Below are positions 43,444-51,833 of a DNA stretch of 64,000 nucleotides, one piece after another (the stretch's first letter is position 1; each line of letters opens with the position of its first letter). Made by a program: the position numbers and the translations under genes. Below the pieces are notes generated by a model. The model ran no database searches, was not told the DNA's origin, and saw nothing but the letters and a program-made list of their open reading frames with translations. Where the stretch lies: NCBI GenBank assembly GCA_965119215.1, contig CBCPKK010000019.1:1-64000 (forward strand), read 5' to 3'. This stretch comes from Buttiauxella sp965119215. GTDB taxonomy: Bacteria > Pseudomonadota > Gammaproteobacteria > Enterobacterales > Enterobacteriaceae.

Positions 43444-44295
43444 ATGAGTCAGACAGCTCCATCAACCTTGAAAGGTCAGTGCATCGCCGAGTTCATGGGC
43501 ACCGCGTTGTTAATTTTCTTTGGTGTAGGATGTGTCGCCGCCTTAAAAGTGGCTGGCGCCAGCTTCGGGCAGTGGGAAATTAGCATCATCTGGGGCTTGG
43601 GGGTGGCGATGGCTATCTACCTGACCGCAGGGGTTTCCGGCGCGCACCTTAATCCCGCTGTAACCATCGCATTGTGTCTGTTCGCCTGCTTTGATAAACG
43701 CAAAGTCGTCCCGTTTATTGTGTCACAAGTCGCAGGTGCGTTCTGCGCCGCAGCTTTGGTCTATGGCCTGTATTACAATCTATTCCTCGATTACGAGCAG
43801 ACGCACCACATGGTGCGCGGCAGCGTAGAGAGCCTGGAGTTGGCGGGTATTTTCTCAACCTACCCTAACCCACACATCAACCTGGTGCAGGCGTTTGCCG
43901 TAGAGATGGTGATTACCGCCATTTTGATGGCCGTTATCCTGGCGCTGACTGATGATGGCAACGGTATCCCTCGCGGGCCGTTAGCGCCGCTGCTGATTGG
44001 TTTGCTGATTGCGGTTATCGGCGCATCAATGGGGCCTTTGACCGGATTTGCGATGAACCCAGCACGTGATTTTGGCCCGAAACTTTTCGCCTGGTTAGCT
44101 GGCTGGGGCGACGTTGCCTTTACCGGTGGCCGCGATATTCCTTACTTCCTGGTGCCAGTGTTTGGCCCAATCGTAGGGGCGGCGTTAGGCGCGTTTGGTT
44201 ACCGTAAGCTGATTGGTCGCCATTTACCTTGCGATGTTTGTGTTGAAGATGAAGAAAAATCCAACACCTCCACGCAACAAAATGCTTCTTTGTAA
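43444..44295 (+). CDS. glpF: glycerol facilitator GlpF (aquaglyceroporin)
   Basis: Inner-membrane channel for glycerol. The 283-residue protein has six membrane helices and both half-helix motifs, HLNPAVT (about 66-72) and MNPARDFGP (about 202-210), the second with the Arg of the selectivity filter. CAGGACC precedes the ATG. It is the first gene of glpFKX, with glpK 21 bp downstream. Confidence 0.97.
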   Translation: MSQTAPSTLKGQCIAEFMGTALLIFFGVGCVAALKVAGASFGQWEISIIWGLGVAMAIYLTAGVSGAHLNPAVTIALCLFACFDKRKVVPFIVSQVAGAFCAAALVYGLYYNLFLDYEQTHHMVRGSVESLELAGIFSTYPNPHINLVQAFAVEMVITAILMAVILALTDDGNGIPRGPLAPLLIGLLIAVIGASMGPLTGFAMNPARDFGPKLFAWLAGWGDVAFTGGRDIPYFLVPVFGPIVGAALGAFGYRKLIGRHLPCDVCVEDEEKSNTSTQQNASL

Positions 44296-44316
44296 GACTG
44301 ACTTCAGGACAACATT

Positions 44317-45831
44317 ATGACTCACGAAAAAAAATACATCGTCGCACTCGATCAAGGCACCACCAGCTCCCGCGCCGTCGTCCTGGATCACGATGCCAAC
44401 GTCGTTAGCGTTTCGCAGCGCGAGTTTCAGCAAATCTACCCAAAAGCTGGATGGGTAGAACATGACCCAATGGAGATTTGGGCAACACAAAGCTCAACGC
44501 TTGTCGAAGTGCTGGCAAAAGCCGATATCAACTCAGATCAGATTGCAGCCATTGGTATCACCAACCAGCGCGAAACGGCGATTGTCTGGGAAAAAGAAAC
44601 CGGTAAGCCGATTTATAACGCTATCGTCTGGCAGTGCCGTCGTACCGCAGAAATCTGTGAGCAGCTAAAACGCGATGGTCTGGAAGAGTACATCAAATCA
44701 GCGACCGGCCTGGTGGTTGACCCATATTTCTCCGGTACCAAAGTGAAGTGGATTCTTGACCACGTAGAAGGCTCACGTGAGCGTGCTCGCCGTGGCGAAC
44801 TGCTGTTTGGTACTGTCGATACCTGGCTTATCTGGAAAATGACGCAGGGGCGTGTACACGTCACCGATTACACCAACGCCTCACGTACCATGCTGTTTAA
44901 TATTCACGATCTGGCCTGGGATGACCGCATGCTGGAAGCGCTGGATATTCCACGCGCAATGTTGCCCGAGGTGCGCAAATCGTCTGAAGTGTACGGCCAG
45001 ACCAACATCGGTGGTAAAGGCGGTACGCGTATTCCTATCGCTGGGATCGCGGGTGACCAGCAAGCAGCGCTGTTTGGCCAACTGTGTGTCAAAGAAGGGA
45101 TGGCAAAAAATACCTACGGTACTGGCTGCTTTATGCTGATGAACACCGGTACGCAGGCCGTTCGCTCCACACACGGTTTGCTGACCACCATCGCCTGCGG
45201 CCCTCGCGGTGAAGTGAATTATGCACTGGAAGGTGCGGTGTTCATGGGTGGTGCTTCTATCCAGTGGCTGCGCGATGAGATGAAACTTATCAGCGATGCA
45301 ACGGACTCCGAATACTTTGCAACTAAAGTAAAAGACACCAACGGCGTGTATGTCGTTCCGGCCTTTACCGGCCTTGGTGCACCTTACTGGGACCCGTATG
45401 CCCGTGGCGCAATCTTCGGCCTGACCCGTGGCGTGAACGCAAACCACATTATCCGTGCCACGCTCGAATCCATCGCTTACCAAACGCGTGATGTTCTGGA
45501 AGCGATGCAGGCAGACGCTGATATTCGTTTGCACGCCCTGCGTGTCGATGGTGGCGCGGTCGCGAACAACTTCCTTATGCAATTCCAGGCGGACATTTTA
45601 GGCACTCGCGTAGAGCGTCCTGAAGTGCGCGAAGTCACGGCGTTGGGCGCGGCTTATCTTGCTGGCCTGGCTGTGGGCTTCTGGCAGAACCTGGACGAAG
45701 TGAGCGAAAAAGCGGTTATCGAAAAAGAGTTCCGTCCGGGTATCGAAACGACCGAACGTAATTACCGTTACGCTGGCTGGAAAAAGGCCGTTAAACGTGC
45801 GCTGGCCTGGGAAGATCACGAAGAAAGTTAA
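44317..45831 (+). CDS. glpK: glycerol kinase GlpK
   Basis: Phosphorylates glycerol to sn-glycerol 3-phosphate and traps it in the cell. The 504-residue FGGY-family kinase has the N-terminal ATP motif LDQGTTSSRAVV (11-22), NQRETAIVWEK, and FTGLGAPYWDPYARG in the C-terminal half. E. coli GlpK has 502 residues and is inhibited by fructose 1,6-bisphosphate and unphosphorylated EIIA-Glc. It is followed by a hairpin-rich intergenic repeat and glpX. Confidence 0.97.
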   Translation: MTHEKKYIVALDQGTTSSRAVVLDHDANVVSVSQREFQQIYPKAGWVEHDPMEIWATQSSTLVEVLAKADINSDQIAAIGITNQRETAIVWEKETGKPIYNAIVWQCRRTAEICEQLKRDGLEEYIKSATGLVVDPYFSGTKVKWILDHVEGSRERARRGELLFGTVDTWLIWKMTQGRVHVTDYTNASRTMLFNIHDLAWDDRMLEALDIPRAMLPEVRKSSEVYGQTNIGGKGGTRIPIAGIAGDQQAALFGQLCVKEGMAKNTYGTGCFMLMNTGTQAVRSTHGLLTTIACGPRGEVNYALEGAVFMGGASIQWLRDEMKLISDATDSEYFATKVKDTNGVYVVPAFTGLGAPYWDPYARGAIFGLTRGVNANHIIRATLESIAYQTRDVLEAMQADADIRLHALRVDGGAVANNFLMQFQADILGTRVERPEVREVTALGAAYLAGLAVGFWQNLDEVSEKAVIEKEFRPGIETTERNYRYAGWKKAVKRALAWEDHEES

Positions 45832-45833
45832 TG

Positions 45834-45880
45834 CCCTCACCCTATCCCTCTCCCCCTGGAGAGGGAATTACCCACCCCGC
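45834..45880. repeat. BoxC-like hairpin repeat between glpK and glpX
   Basis: CCCTCACCCTATCCCTCTCC begins a GC-rich segment with an 8-bp perfect stem, ccctctcc (45846-45853) / ggagaggg (45858-45865). This pattern resembles the boxC-type intergenic repeats of enterobacteria. Inside the operon it may act as an mRNA-stabilising or processing element. The family assignment is from memory of the motif. Confidence 0.5.
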
Positions 45881-45925
45881 CTGTGCTAAACTCCGTCGCA
45901 ATTCTACTTGCTAAATGAGTGTGCA

Positions 45926-46936
45926 ATGAGACGAGAACTTGCTATTGAATTTTCCCGCGTAACCGAAGCCGCCGCGCTGGCTGGTTATAAATGGTTGGGC
46001 CGTGGCGATAAAAATACCGCCGATGGTGCAGCCGTCCACGCCATGCGAATTATGCTTAATCAGGTCAATATTGATGGCCAGATTGTGATTGGCGAAGGGG
46101 AAATCGACGAAGCGCCGATGCTCTATATTGGAGAGAAAGTCGGTACCGGTCAGGGTGATGCGGTCGATATCGCCGTTGACCCGATTGAAGGCACGCGCAT
46201 GACAGCAATGGGGCAGTCAAACGCGCTGGCGGTGCTGGCTGTAGGTGACAAAGGCAGCTTCCTTAATGCACCAGACATGTATATGGAAAAGCTGATTGTC
46301 GGTCCTGGCGCTAAAGGCATTATCGACCTCAATCTGCCGCTTGCTGAAAACCTCTACAACATATCCGTTGCGCTCAATAAGCCACTAAGTGAACTCACCG
46401 TCACTATTCTTGCAAAACCACGCCACGACGTGACAATCGCCGAATTGCAAAAACTTGGCGTGCGCGTTTTCGCTATTCCTGATGGTGATGTAGCCGCGTC
46501 AATTTTGACCTGCATGCCAGATAGCGAAGTTGATGTGATGTACGGCATCGGCGGCGCACCTGAAGGCGTGATTTCCGCAGCAGTTATTCGTGCGTTAGAT
46601 GGCGACATGCAGGGGCGTTTGTTGGCTCGTCACCATGTAAAAGGCGACAGCGAAGAAAACCGTCTTATCGGCGAGCAAGAGTTAGCACGCTGCAAGGCAA
46701 TGGGTATTGAAGCGGGTCTGGTGTTAAAACTCGACGATATGGCGCGTAACGACAACGTTATTTTCTCCGCAACCGGCATTACCAAAGGCGATTTGCTGGA
46801 CGGCATTACCCGCAAAGGGAATATGGCGACCACAGAAACACTGCTGATTCGCGGTAAATCTCGCACCATTCGCCGTATCAAATCCATTCACTATCTCGAC
46901 CGTAAAGACCCGGACGTACAGACTCACATTCTGTAA
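45926..46936 (+). CDS. glpX: class II fructose-1,6-bisphosphatase GlpX
   Basis: Mn-dependent phosphatase for fructose 1,6-bisphosphate in gluconeogenesis from glycerol. The 336-residue protein matches E. coli GlpX in length, with the metal-binding segments GEGEIDEAPM and DPIEGTRMTAMG and the GIGGAPEGV loop. The ATG at 45926 (MRRELAIEFSRVTE) is the family start, six codons inside the longest frame. It is the third gene of glpFKX, and a stem-loop follows. Confidence 0.95.
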   Translation: MRRELAIEFSRVTEAAALAGYKWLGRGDKNTADGAAVHAMRIMLNQVNIDGQIVIGEGEIDEAPMLYIGEKVGTGQGDAVDIAVDPIEGTRMTAMGQSNALAVLAVGDKGSFLNAPDMYMEKLIVGPGAKGIIDLNLPLAENLYNISVALNKPLSELTVTILAKPRHDVTIAELQKLGVRVFAIPDGDVAASILTCMPDSEVDVMYGIGGAPEGVISAAVIRALDGDMQGRLLARHHVKGDSEENRLIGEQELARCKAMGIEAGLVLKLDDMARNDNVIFSATGITKGDLLDGITRKGNMATTETLLIRGKSRTIRRIKSIHYLDRKDPDVQTHIL

Positions 46937-46959
46937 GCCCGCCGTTTGTCTGATTGAGC

Positions 46960-46983
46960 TTTCCAGATGTCACCGTCTGGAAA
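46960..46983 (+). terminator. hairpin downstream of glpX
   Basis: tttccagatg-tcac-cgtctggaaa forms a 10-bp stem with one G-T pair. The following sequence is only moderately T-rich, so this is a likely but not certain terminator of glpFKX. Confidence 0.55.
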
Positions 46984-47033
46984 TCTCTCACTTTTCTGGT
47001 GAAGATAGGGCAATAACAACAAAGGAGGACATC

Positions 47034-47780
47034 ATGGCGGAATGGGTCAAAGGTAAAGTAGTTCAGATTGAAAACTGGACTGACGCTCTTTTTAGTCTCA
47101 CTGTTCATGCGCCTGTCGCTCCTTTCGCCGCAGGGCAATTTACCAAGCTTGGGATGGAAATCGATGGCGAACGCGTACAGCGCGCCTATTCCTACGTCAA
47201 CGCTCCGAGCGATCCTAATCTTGAGTTTTATCTTGTCACCGTACCTGAAGGTAAACTCAGCCCACGCCTGCATGCGCTACAACCCGGCGACGAAATTATG
47301 CTGGTTAGCGAAGCGGCGGGGTTCTTTGTGCTGGATGAAATACCGGATTGCCAGACGCTTTGGATGCTGGCGACAGGCACAGCCGTAGGCCCGTATCTTT
47401 CAATTTTGCAGGAAGGAAAAGGCCTCGAACGTTTTGAGAATATCGTTTTGCTGCATGCCGTGCGTTATGCACAAGACCTGAGTTATTTGCCGTTGATGCA
47501 ACAGCTTCAGCAGCAATATGAAGGGAAGTTACGCATTCAGACTGTCGTGAGCCGTGAATCACTTCCGGGTTCATTAACCGGACGCGTGCCTGCACTCATC
47601 GAAAGTGGTGAACTTGAAGCGGCGGTGGGTCTTCCAATGAACGTTGAGACAAGTCACGTGATGTTATGTGGTAATCCACAAATGGTTCGTGATACGCAGC
47701 AGTTGCTGAAAGATACCCGGCAGATGACCAAACATTTGCGCCGCCGACCGGGCCATATGACTGCAGAACACTACTGGTAA
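47034..47780 (+). CDS. fpr: ferredoxin/flavodoxin-NADP+ reductase Fpr
   Basis: FAD enzyme that reduces flavodoxin and ferredoxin with NADPH, supplying electrons to radical enzymes. The 248 residues equal E. coli Fpr, with the FAD-binding RAYSYVNAP (about 50-58), the NADPH-binding MLATGTAVGPYLSIL and the C-terminal AEHYW aromatic end. AAAGGAGG precedes the ATG. In E. coli it belongs to the SoxRS regulon; I did not identify a clear SoxS box here. The E. coli neighbours uspD and yiiS are missing. Confidence 0.96.
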   Translation: MAEWVKGKVVQIENWTDALFSLTVHAPVAPFAAGQFTKLGMEIDGERVQRAYSYVNAPSDPNLEFYLVTVPEGKLSPRLHALQPGDEIMLVSEAAGFFVLDEIPDCQTLWMLATGTAVGPYLSILQEGKGLERFENIVLLHAVRYAQDLSYLPLMQQLQQQYEGKLRIQTVVSRESLPGSLTGRVPALIESGELEAAVGLPMNVETSHVMLCGNPQMVRDTQQLLKDTRQMTKHLRRRPGHMTAEHYW

Positions 47781-47793
47781 CGTAACGGGTAGA

Positions 47794-48225
47794 TTAGCGG
47801 TACTTCACTTCGCTGGTATCTTTGCCAAAACGATTCTCGCCCTGGGTGCCAACAAACGCGCCCAGGTCCATGATGACCATCACCAGAATCAATGTTGGGA
47901 TAAAACGCCCAAGCCCCCACTGCGCTAACGTACCGAATGTTTCCCAGTTACCCGCAAGCAACAGCCACGCCGGAATAAACAGCAGCGCCCACCAGCCTTT
48001 CTTATTACGATCGTGCAGACGTTTCACAATCACGGCGGCAGTCGGAATCAAAGAGCCCGATAAAAAGAAACCAGCGGTGGAATAAGGCATAATTTCCGCA
48101 CCCGCGAGGGTGAAGAGAATGATCAGCGCAATCAACCAAACGCCAATCCAAATCCAGAAGTCACGGCGTCCAATACGTCCGTTAAAAGAGAACAGCCATT
48201 GCTGTATGGTCATGGTAAGGTCCAT
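47794..48225 (-). CDS. yiiR: DUF805 inner-membrane protein YiiR
   Basis: A 143-residue membrane protein of unknown function in the DUF805 (YhaH-like) family. It has the family opening WLFSFNGRIGRRDFW, four hydrophobic helices, and VKRLHDRNKKGWWALLFIPAW between helices two and three. The start could be at 48225 or at the ATG at 48213 (MTIQQW), and neither has a good Shine-Dalgarno sequence. It converges with fpr, 13 bp apart, and is divergent from yiiQ. Confidence 0.85.
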   Translation of the reverse strand: MDLTMTIQQWLFSFNGRIGRRDFWIWIGVWLIALIILFTLAGAEIMPYSTAGFFLSGSLIPTAAVIVKRLHDRNKKGWWALLFIPAWLLLAGNWETFGTLAQWGLGRFIPTLILVMVIMDLGAFVGTQGENRFGKDTSEVKYR

Positions 48226-48327
48226 TTTATTGTTTAGCGCCGTAGTGTACCCTGGCTTTGCTGGGTTTTGACAAGCCGACGGAATGCCGATTTAATCGGA
48301 AGGCAGAATTTACAGGAGAATTTGTCA

Positions 48328-48927
48328 ATGAGACATCTGTTTGCCGCTCTGGCTTTACTGACCCTACCCGTCGCGGTGGTTTGGGCCGATCCGCCTTCAG
48401 ACTCCACCACTACGTTACAAGCCGCTCCGTATTTACTGGCGGGCGCTCCAACGTTTGATATGAACATTACGCAATTTCGGGAAAAATTCACCGCTGAAAA
48501 TCCGACTTTGCCGATCAACGAATTTCGCGCCATCGAGTCCAATGCCGATGAAGTGAACCTGATGCGCGCAGCCAGCAAAATCAACGAAAACCTTTATACA
48601 TCAAGTGCATTAGAGCGCGGCACGCTGAAAATAAAGTCGATTCAGATAACATGGTTGCCGATTCAAGGGCCAGAACAAAAAGCGGCGCGCGCGAAAGCCA
48701 ATGAGTATATGGCCGCGCTGATCCGCACTTTTACTCCCTCGCTGACAAAGCCGCAAAGCATGGCAAAACTCACTAAATTACTCAGCAATGGCAAGAACAA
48801 ACGCTATTACGCGCAAACCGATGGTGCGATTCGCTATGTTGTCGCGGACAACGGGGAAAAGGGACTCACTTTCGCTGTTGAACCGATTAAGCTAACGCTA
48901 TCTGAAACGCTCAACAACGGCGAATAA
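48328..48927 (+). CDS. yiiQ: periplasmic DUF1454 protein YiiQ
   Basis: A 199-residue secreted protein of unknown function equal in length to E. coli YiiQ. Residues 1-20 are a signal peptide (MRHLFAALALLTLPVAVVWA). The conserved core includes YLLAGAPTFD, INEFRAI, ASKINENLY and ITWLPIQGPEQKAA. The ATG at 48328 has CAGGAGAA upstream; an in-frame start at 48268 would destroy the signal peptide. It lies between yiiR and tpiA, as in E. coli. Confidence 0.9.
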   Translation: MRHLFAALALLTLPVAVVWADPPSDSTTTLQAAPYLLAGAPTFDMNITQFREKFTAENPTLPINEFRAIESNADEVNLMRAASKINENLYTSSALERGTLKIKSIQITWLPIQGPEQKAARAKANEYMAALIRTFTPSLTKPQSMAKLTKLLSNGKNKRYYAQTDGAIRYVVADNGEKGLTFAVEPIKLTLSETLNNGE

Positions 48928-49037
48928 ATGACAAAAAGCAAAGCCTTTAGCTTGCTGAGTCTCTATACTGTTTCACAGACCATGCTGCCCTAAACGGCAG
49001 CGATTCTTTTATTAGTTTGACCTTGTGGAGAATTAAG

Positions 49038-49805
49038 ATGCGACATCCTTTGGTGATGGGTAACTGGAAACTGAACGGCAGCAAGCACATGGTACACGAG
49101 CTGATCGCAGGCCTGCGCAAAGAGCTGGCAGGTGTTGACGGTTGTGGCGTTGCTATCGCTCCTCCGACTATGTACCTGGACCTGGCTAAACACGCAGCTT
49201 CCGGTAGCCACATCATTCTTGGTGCTCAGAACGTAGACCTTAATCTGTCTGGCGCATTCACTGGTGAAGTTTCCGCAGAAATGCTGAAAGATGTTGGTGC
49301 TAAATACATCATCATCGGTCACTCAGAGCGTCGTACTTACCACGCAGAGTCTGACGAACTGATCGCTAAAAAATTCGCAATTCTGAAAGAAGTCGGCCTG
49401 ATCCCCGTTCTGTGTATCGGTGAAACCGAAGCAGAAAACGAAGCGGGCAAAACTGAAGAAGTTTGCGCACGTCAGATTGACGCAGTTCTGAAAACTCAGG
49501 GCGCAGCGGCTTTCGAAGGCGTTGTTATCGCTTACGAACCAGTATGGGCAATCGGTACTGGCAAATCAGCCACCCCTGCTCAAGCTCAGGCTGTTCACAA
49601 ATTCATTCGTGACCATATTGCTAAAGCTGATGCGAAAGTGGCTGAGCAAGTCATCATCCAGTACGGCGGTTCCGTAAACGCAGCAAACGCTGCAGAGCTG
49701 TTCACTCAGCCGGATATCGACGGTGCATTGGTTGGCGGCGCTTCCCTGAAAGCAGACGCATTTGCCGTTATCGTTAAAGCTGCGGCTGAAGCGAAAAAAG
49801 CGTAA
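49038..49805 (+). CDS. tpiA: triosephosphate isomerase TpiA
   Basis: Glycolytic interconversion of dihydroxyacetone phosphate and glyceraldehyde 3-phosphate. The 255-residue barrel has Lys11 in GNWKLNG, His95 in IIGHSERR and the base Glu167 in YEPVWAIGTG. The ATG at 49038 follows TGGAGAA. Its terminator is shared with the convergent cdh. Confidence 0.98.
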   Translation: MRHPLVMGNWKLNGSKHMVHELIAGLRKELAGVDGCGVAIAPPTMYLDLAKHAASGSHIILGAQNVDLNLSGAFTGEVSAEMLKDVGAKYIIIGHSERRTYHAESDELIAKKFAILKEVGLIPVLCIGETEAENEAGKTEEVCARQIDAVLKTQGAAAFEGVVIAYEPVWAIGTGKSATPAQAQAVHKFIRDHIAKADAKVAEQVIIQYGGSVNAANAAELFTQPDIDGALVGGASLKADAFAVIVKAAAEAKKA

Positions 49806-49821
49806 GTCATCGCTTGATTGA

Positions 49822-49850
49822 TGAAAGGCTCTGCTTCGGCAGAGCCTTTT
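49822..49850. terminator. bidirectional terminator between tpiA and cdh
   Basis: aaaggctctgc-ttcg-gcagagccttt with a UUCG tetraloop and a T-run on the right. The complementary A-run and T-rich end also suit cdh transcription. Confidence 0.88.
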
Positions 49851-50609
49851 TTATTTCAGTAATCCGCAATCGTGATCCTGCAACTGTTCGGCAGAAGCCA
49901 GGTTCAACCGCAATAAATTGCGCTCCGTTGCCAGCGCGACCCACTCTCCACCTGCTAATTGAGCCATCGCCAGGCTATAACGCCCCATATGTTCACGAGC
50001 CTGTGGAACCTGAGTGGCAAGCATAATAAATGGGCTGCGTTGCACAAACTGCGCCTCGCTAACCTTCCTCGCAATGTATTTGTTTCCGGCAAGTTCCACC
50101 GGGAAATCCTGCCACTCGTCATTCAACGTGTTCGCATATTGATTCAACTGCCCACGCACATCTTTGCGCAAACAAGAAATATGGATGTGTAGCTGGTTCT
50201 GGGTACGCCCGCTGGTTGAGTTAATCGTGAGTGAAATAACATCGTCGGGAACCTGTGTTCCACGGCGTAGGCTCATGAAATTGCGCTGCTGCCACGCAAG
50301 CCAGAAGAAATTAGCGGTTTTAGGCTGCAATAACTCAGGGCTTTCCATACCTTTCATTTTGGCTGTGGGTAATAACAGGTATTGAAGCGGGCCGTGGATA
50401 TCTTTCAGCAGTACGAATCCGGACTGCAAATCCACTTTGGCGCAAGGTTCAGGGCTCTGGTTGCCACGCTGATGGGGAACGCATTGCTGGCTGACGATGC
50501 GCCACAGAGCGTCTGGGTGATGTAGATACTGCCGAAGGCTAAACCAGCTAACCGCAGCAACTATCAACAGGAAAACAAAGATGAGTATCGTGCGTCGACG
50601 CCGCAGCAT
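49851..50609 (-). CDS. cdh: CDP-diacylglycerol pyrophosphatase Cdh
   Basis: Hydrolyses CDP-diacylglycerol to phosphatidate and CMP at the inner membrane. The 252-residue protein has an N-terminal membrane anchor (ILIFVFLLIVAAVSWFSL), the histidine-rich motif QLHIHISCLR typical of the family, and the conserved EHMGRYSLAM and QDHDC near the end. The ATG at 50609 has TGAGG 6 bases upstream, while a GTG at 50624 overlaps that site. E. coli Cdh has 251 residues. Confidence 0.92.
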   Translation of the reverse strand: MLRRRRTILIFVFLLIVAAVSWFSLRQYLHHPDALWRIVSQQCVPHQRGNQSPEPCAKVDLQSGFVLLKDIHGPLQYLLLPTAKMKGMESPELLQPKTANFFWLAWQQRNFMSLRRGTQVPDDVISLTINSTSGRTQNQLHIHISCLRKDVRGQLNQYANTLNDEWQDFPVELAGNKYIARKVSEAQFVQRSPFIMLATQVPQAREHMGRYSLAMAQLAGGEWVALATERNLLRLNLASAEQLQDHDCGLLK

Positions 50610-50669
50610 TGGAACCTCAGGCACAAGAAGAGGGTTGCTCAGCGTATCGTAAAGTTCTGCATCTCAAAA

Positions 50670-50697
50670 GCAAAACGGCTCCTTTCGGAGCCGTCAG
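50670..50697 (-). terminator. sbp terminator
   Basis: On the minus strand, ACGGCTCC-GAAA-GGAGCCGT is followed by TTTT, with a GNRA-type loop, directly after sbp. Confidence 0.85.
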
Positions 50698-50702
50698 TTC
50701 GT

Positions 50703-51692
50703 TTAACGCTGACTAATTTGGTCGAAGGTTCCGCCATTCGAGAAGTGTTCTTTCTGCGCTTTTGTCCAGCCGCCAAACTCTTCATCAATGGTGAACAGTT
50801 TCAGTTTCGGGAAGGCATTTTCATACTTCTTCGCCACTTCTGGGTTGCGAGGGCGATAGTAGTTTTTCGCTGCAATTTCCTGGCCTTCCGGCGAGTAGAG
50901 GTATTTCAGGTAAGCTTCCGCAACGGCCTGAGTGCCCTTTTTCTCCGTCACTTTATCTACCACCGAAACCGTAGGCTCGGCCAGGATAGATTCACTTGGT
51001 GTAACAATCTCAAACTTATCTTTGCCCAGCTCGTTAGTCGCCAGCAATGCTTCGTTTTCCCAGGCAATCAGTACATCGCCGATACCACGTTCAACAAAGG
51101 TATTAGTTGAACCACGCGCACCAGAGTCCAGCACTTCAACGTTTTTATACAGCGCCTTCACGAAATCCTGCGCTTTGGCCTGGTCGTTATTGTTGTGATG
51201 CAGAGCGTAGCCCCAGGCTGCCAGATAGTTCCAGCGCGCACCGCCTGAGCTTTTTGGATTCGGAGTGATAACAGAAACGCCCGGTTTAATCAGATCGTTC
51301 CAGTCATGAATTTGTTTTGGGTTGCCTTTACGCACCAGGAACACAATGGTCGAGGTATAAGGCGCGGAGTTGTCCGGCAGGCGTTTAATCCAGTTTTTAT
51401 CAATACGGCCACGTTCAGCAATTGCATCCACATCGTATGCCAGCGCCAGAGTCACCACATCGGCCTCGATACCGTTGATAACTGATGTTGCTTGCTTACC
51501 AGAACCACCATGAGACTGACGAATCACTACGTTATCGCCCGTTTGCTGTTTCCAGTGTGCGCTAAACGCCTTGTTATAATCGTCATAAAGTTCGCGCGTT
51601 GGGTCGTAAGAGACGTTAAGTAACTGAATATCTTTCGCCAGTACGCTTGTTGACGCCAACAGTAATGTAAGCCCTACTCCCCACTTGTTCAT
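50703..51692 (-). CDS. sbp: periplasmic sulfate-binding protein Sbp
   Basis: Solute-binding protein that delivers sulfate to the CysTWA ABC importer. The 329-residue precursor has a signal peptide (1-19, ending SVLA) and a mature start KDIQLLNVSYDPTREL. The family motifs RQSHGGSGKQ and NPKSSGGARWNYLAAWGYAL are present and it is almost identical to E. coli Sbp. In E. coli it is CysB-controlled. It marks the left border of the purine island; in E. coli the next gene upstream is pfkA. Confidence 0.97.
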   Translation of the reverse strand: MNKWGVGLTLLLASTSVLAKDIQLLNVSYDPTRELYDDYNKAFSAHWKQQTGDNVVIRQSHGGSGKQATSVINGIEADVVTLALAYDVDAIAERGRIDKNWIKRLPDNSAPYTSTIVFLVRKGNPKQIHDWNDLIKPGVSVITPNPKSSGGARWNYLAAWGYALHHNNNDQAKAQDFVKALYKNVEVLDSGARGSTNTFVERGIGDVLIAWENEALLATNELGKDKFEIVTPSESILAEPTVSVVDKVTEKKGTQAVAEAYLKYLYSPEGQEIAAKNYYRPRNPEVAKKYENAFPKLKLFTIDEEFGGWTKAQKEHFSNGGTFDQISQR

Positions 51693-51799
51693 CGCTCGCT
51701 CTCTTTAATTCGTTTTGATGAAAGCAGCGTGCCAGAAATTTAACCGTTCATTAAAGAATAAAAAAAGATTGGCTATAACTATTGAGCATATAACAGGCA

Positions 51800-51824
51800 C
51801 CAAAAAGCCGGGTTCCCCCGGCTT
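51800..51824 (-). terminator. terminator of the purine operon, after ghxQ
   Basis: On the minus strand, AAGCCGGG and CCCGGCTT pair around a 4-nt loop and are followed by TTTT, 10 bp after the ghxQ stop. Confidence 0.85.
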
Positions 51825-51833
51825 GGTTTCGAA

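Noticed and set aside
44881..45582. 233-codon frame on the minus strand opposite glpK
   Set aside because: Antisense to a highly conserved kinase with no family motif; composition reflects the complement of glpK.
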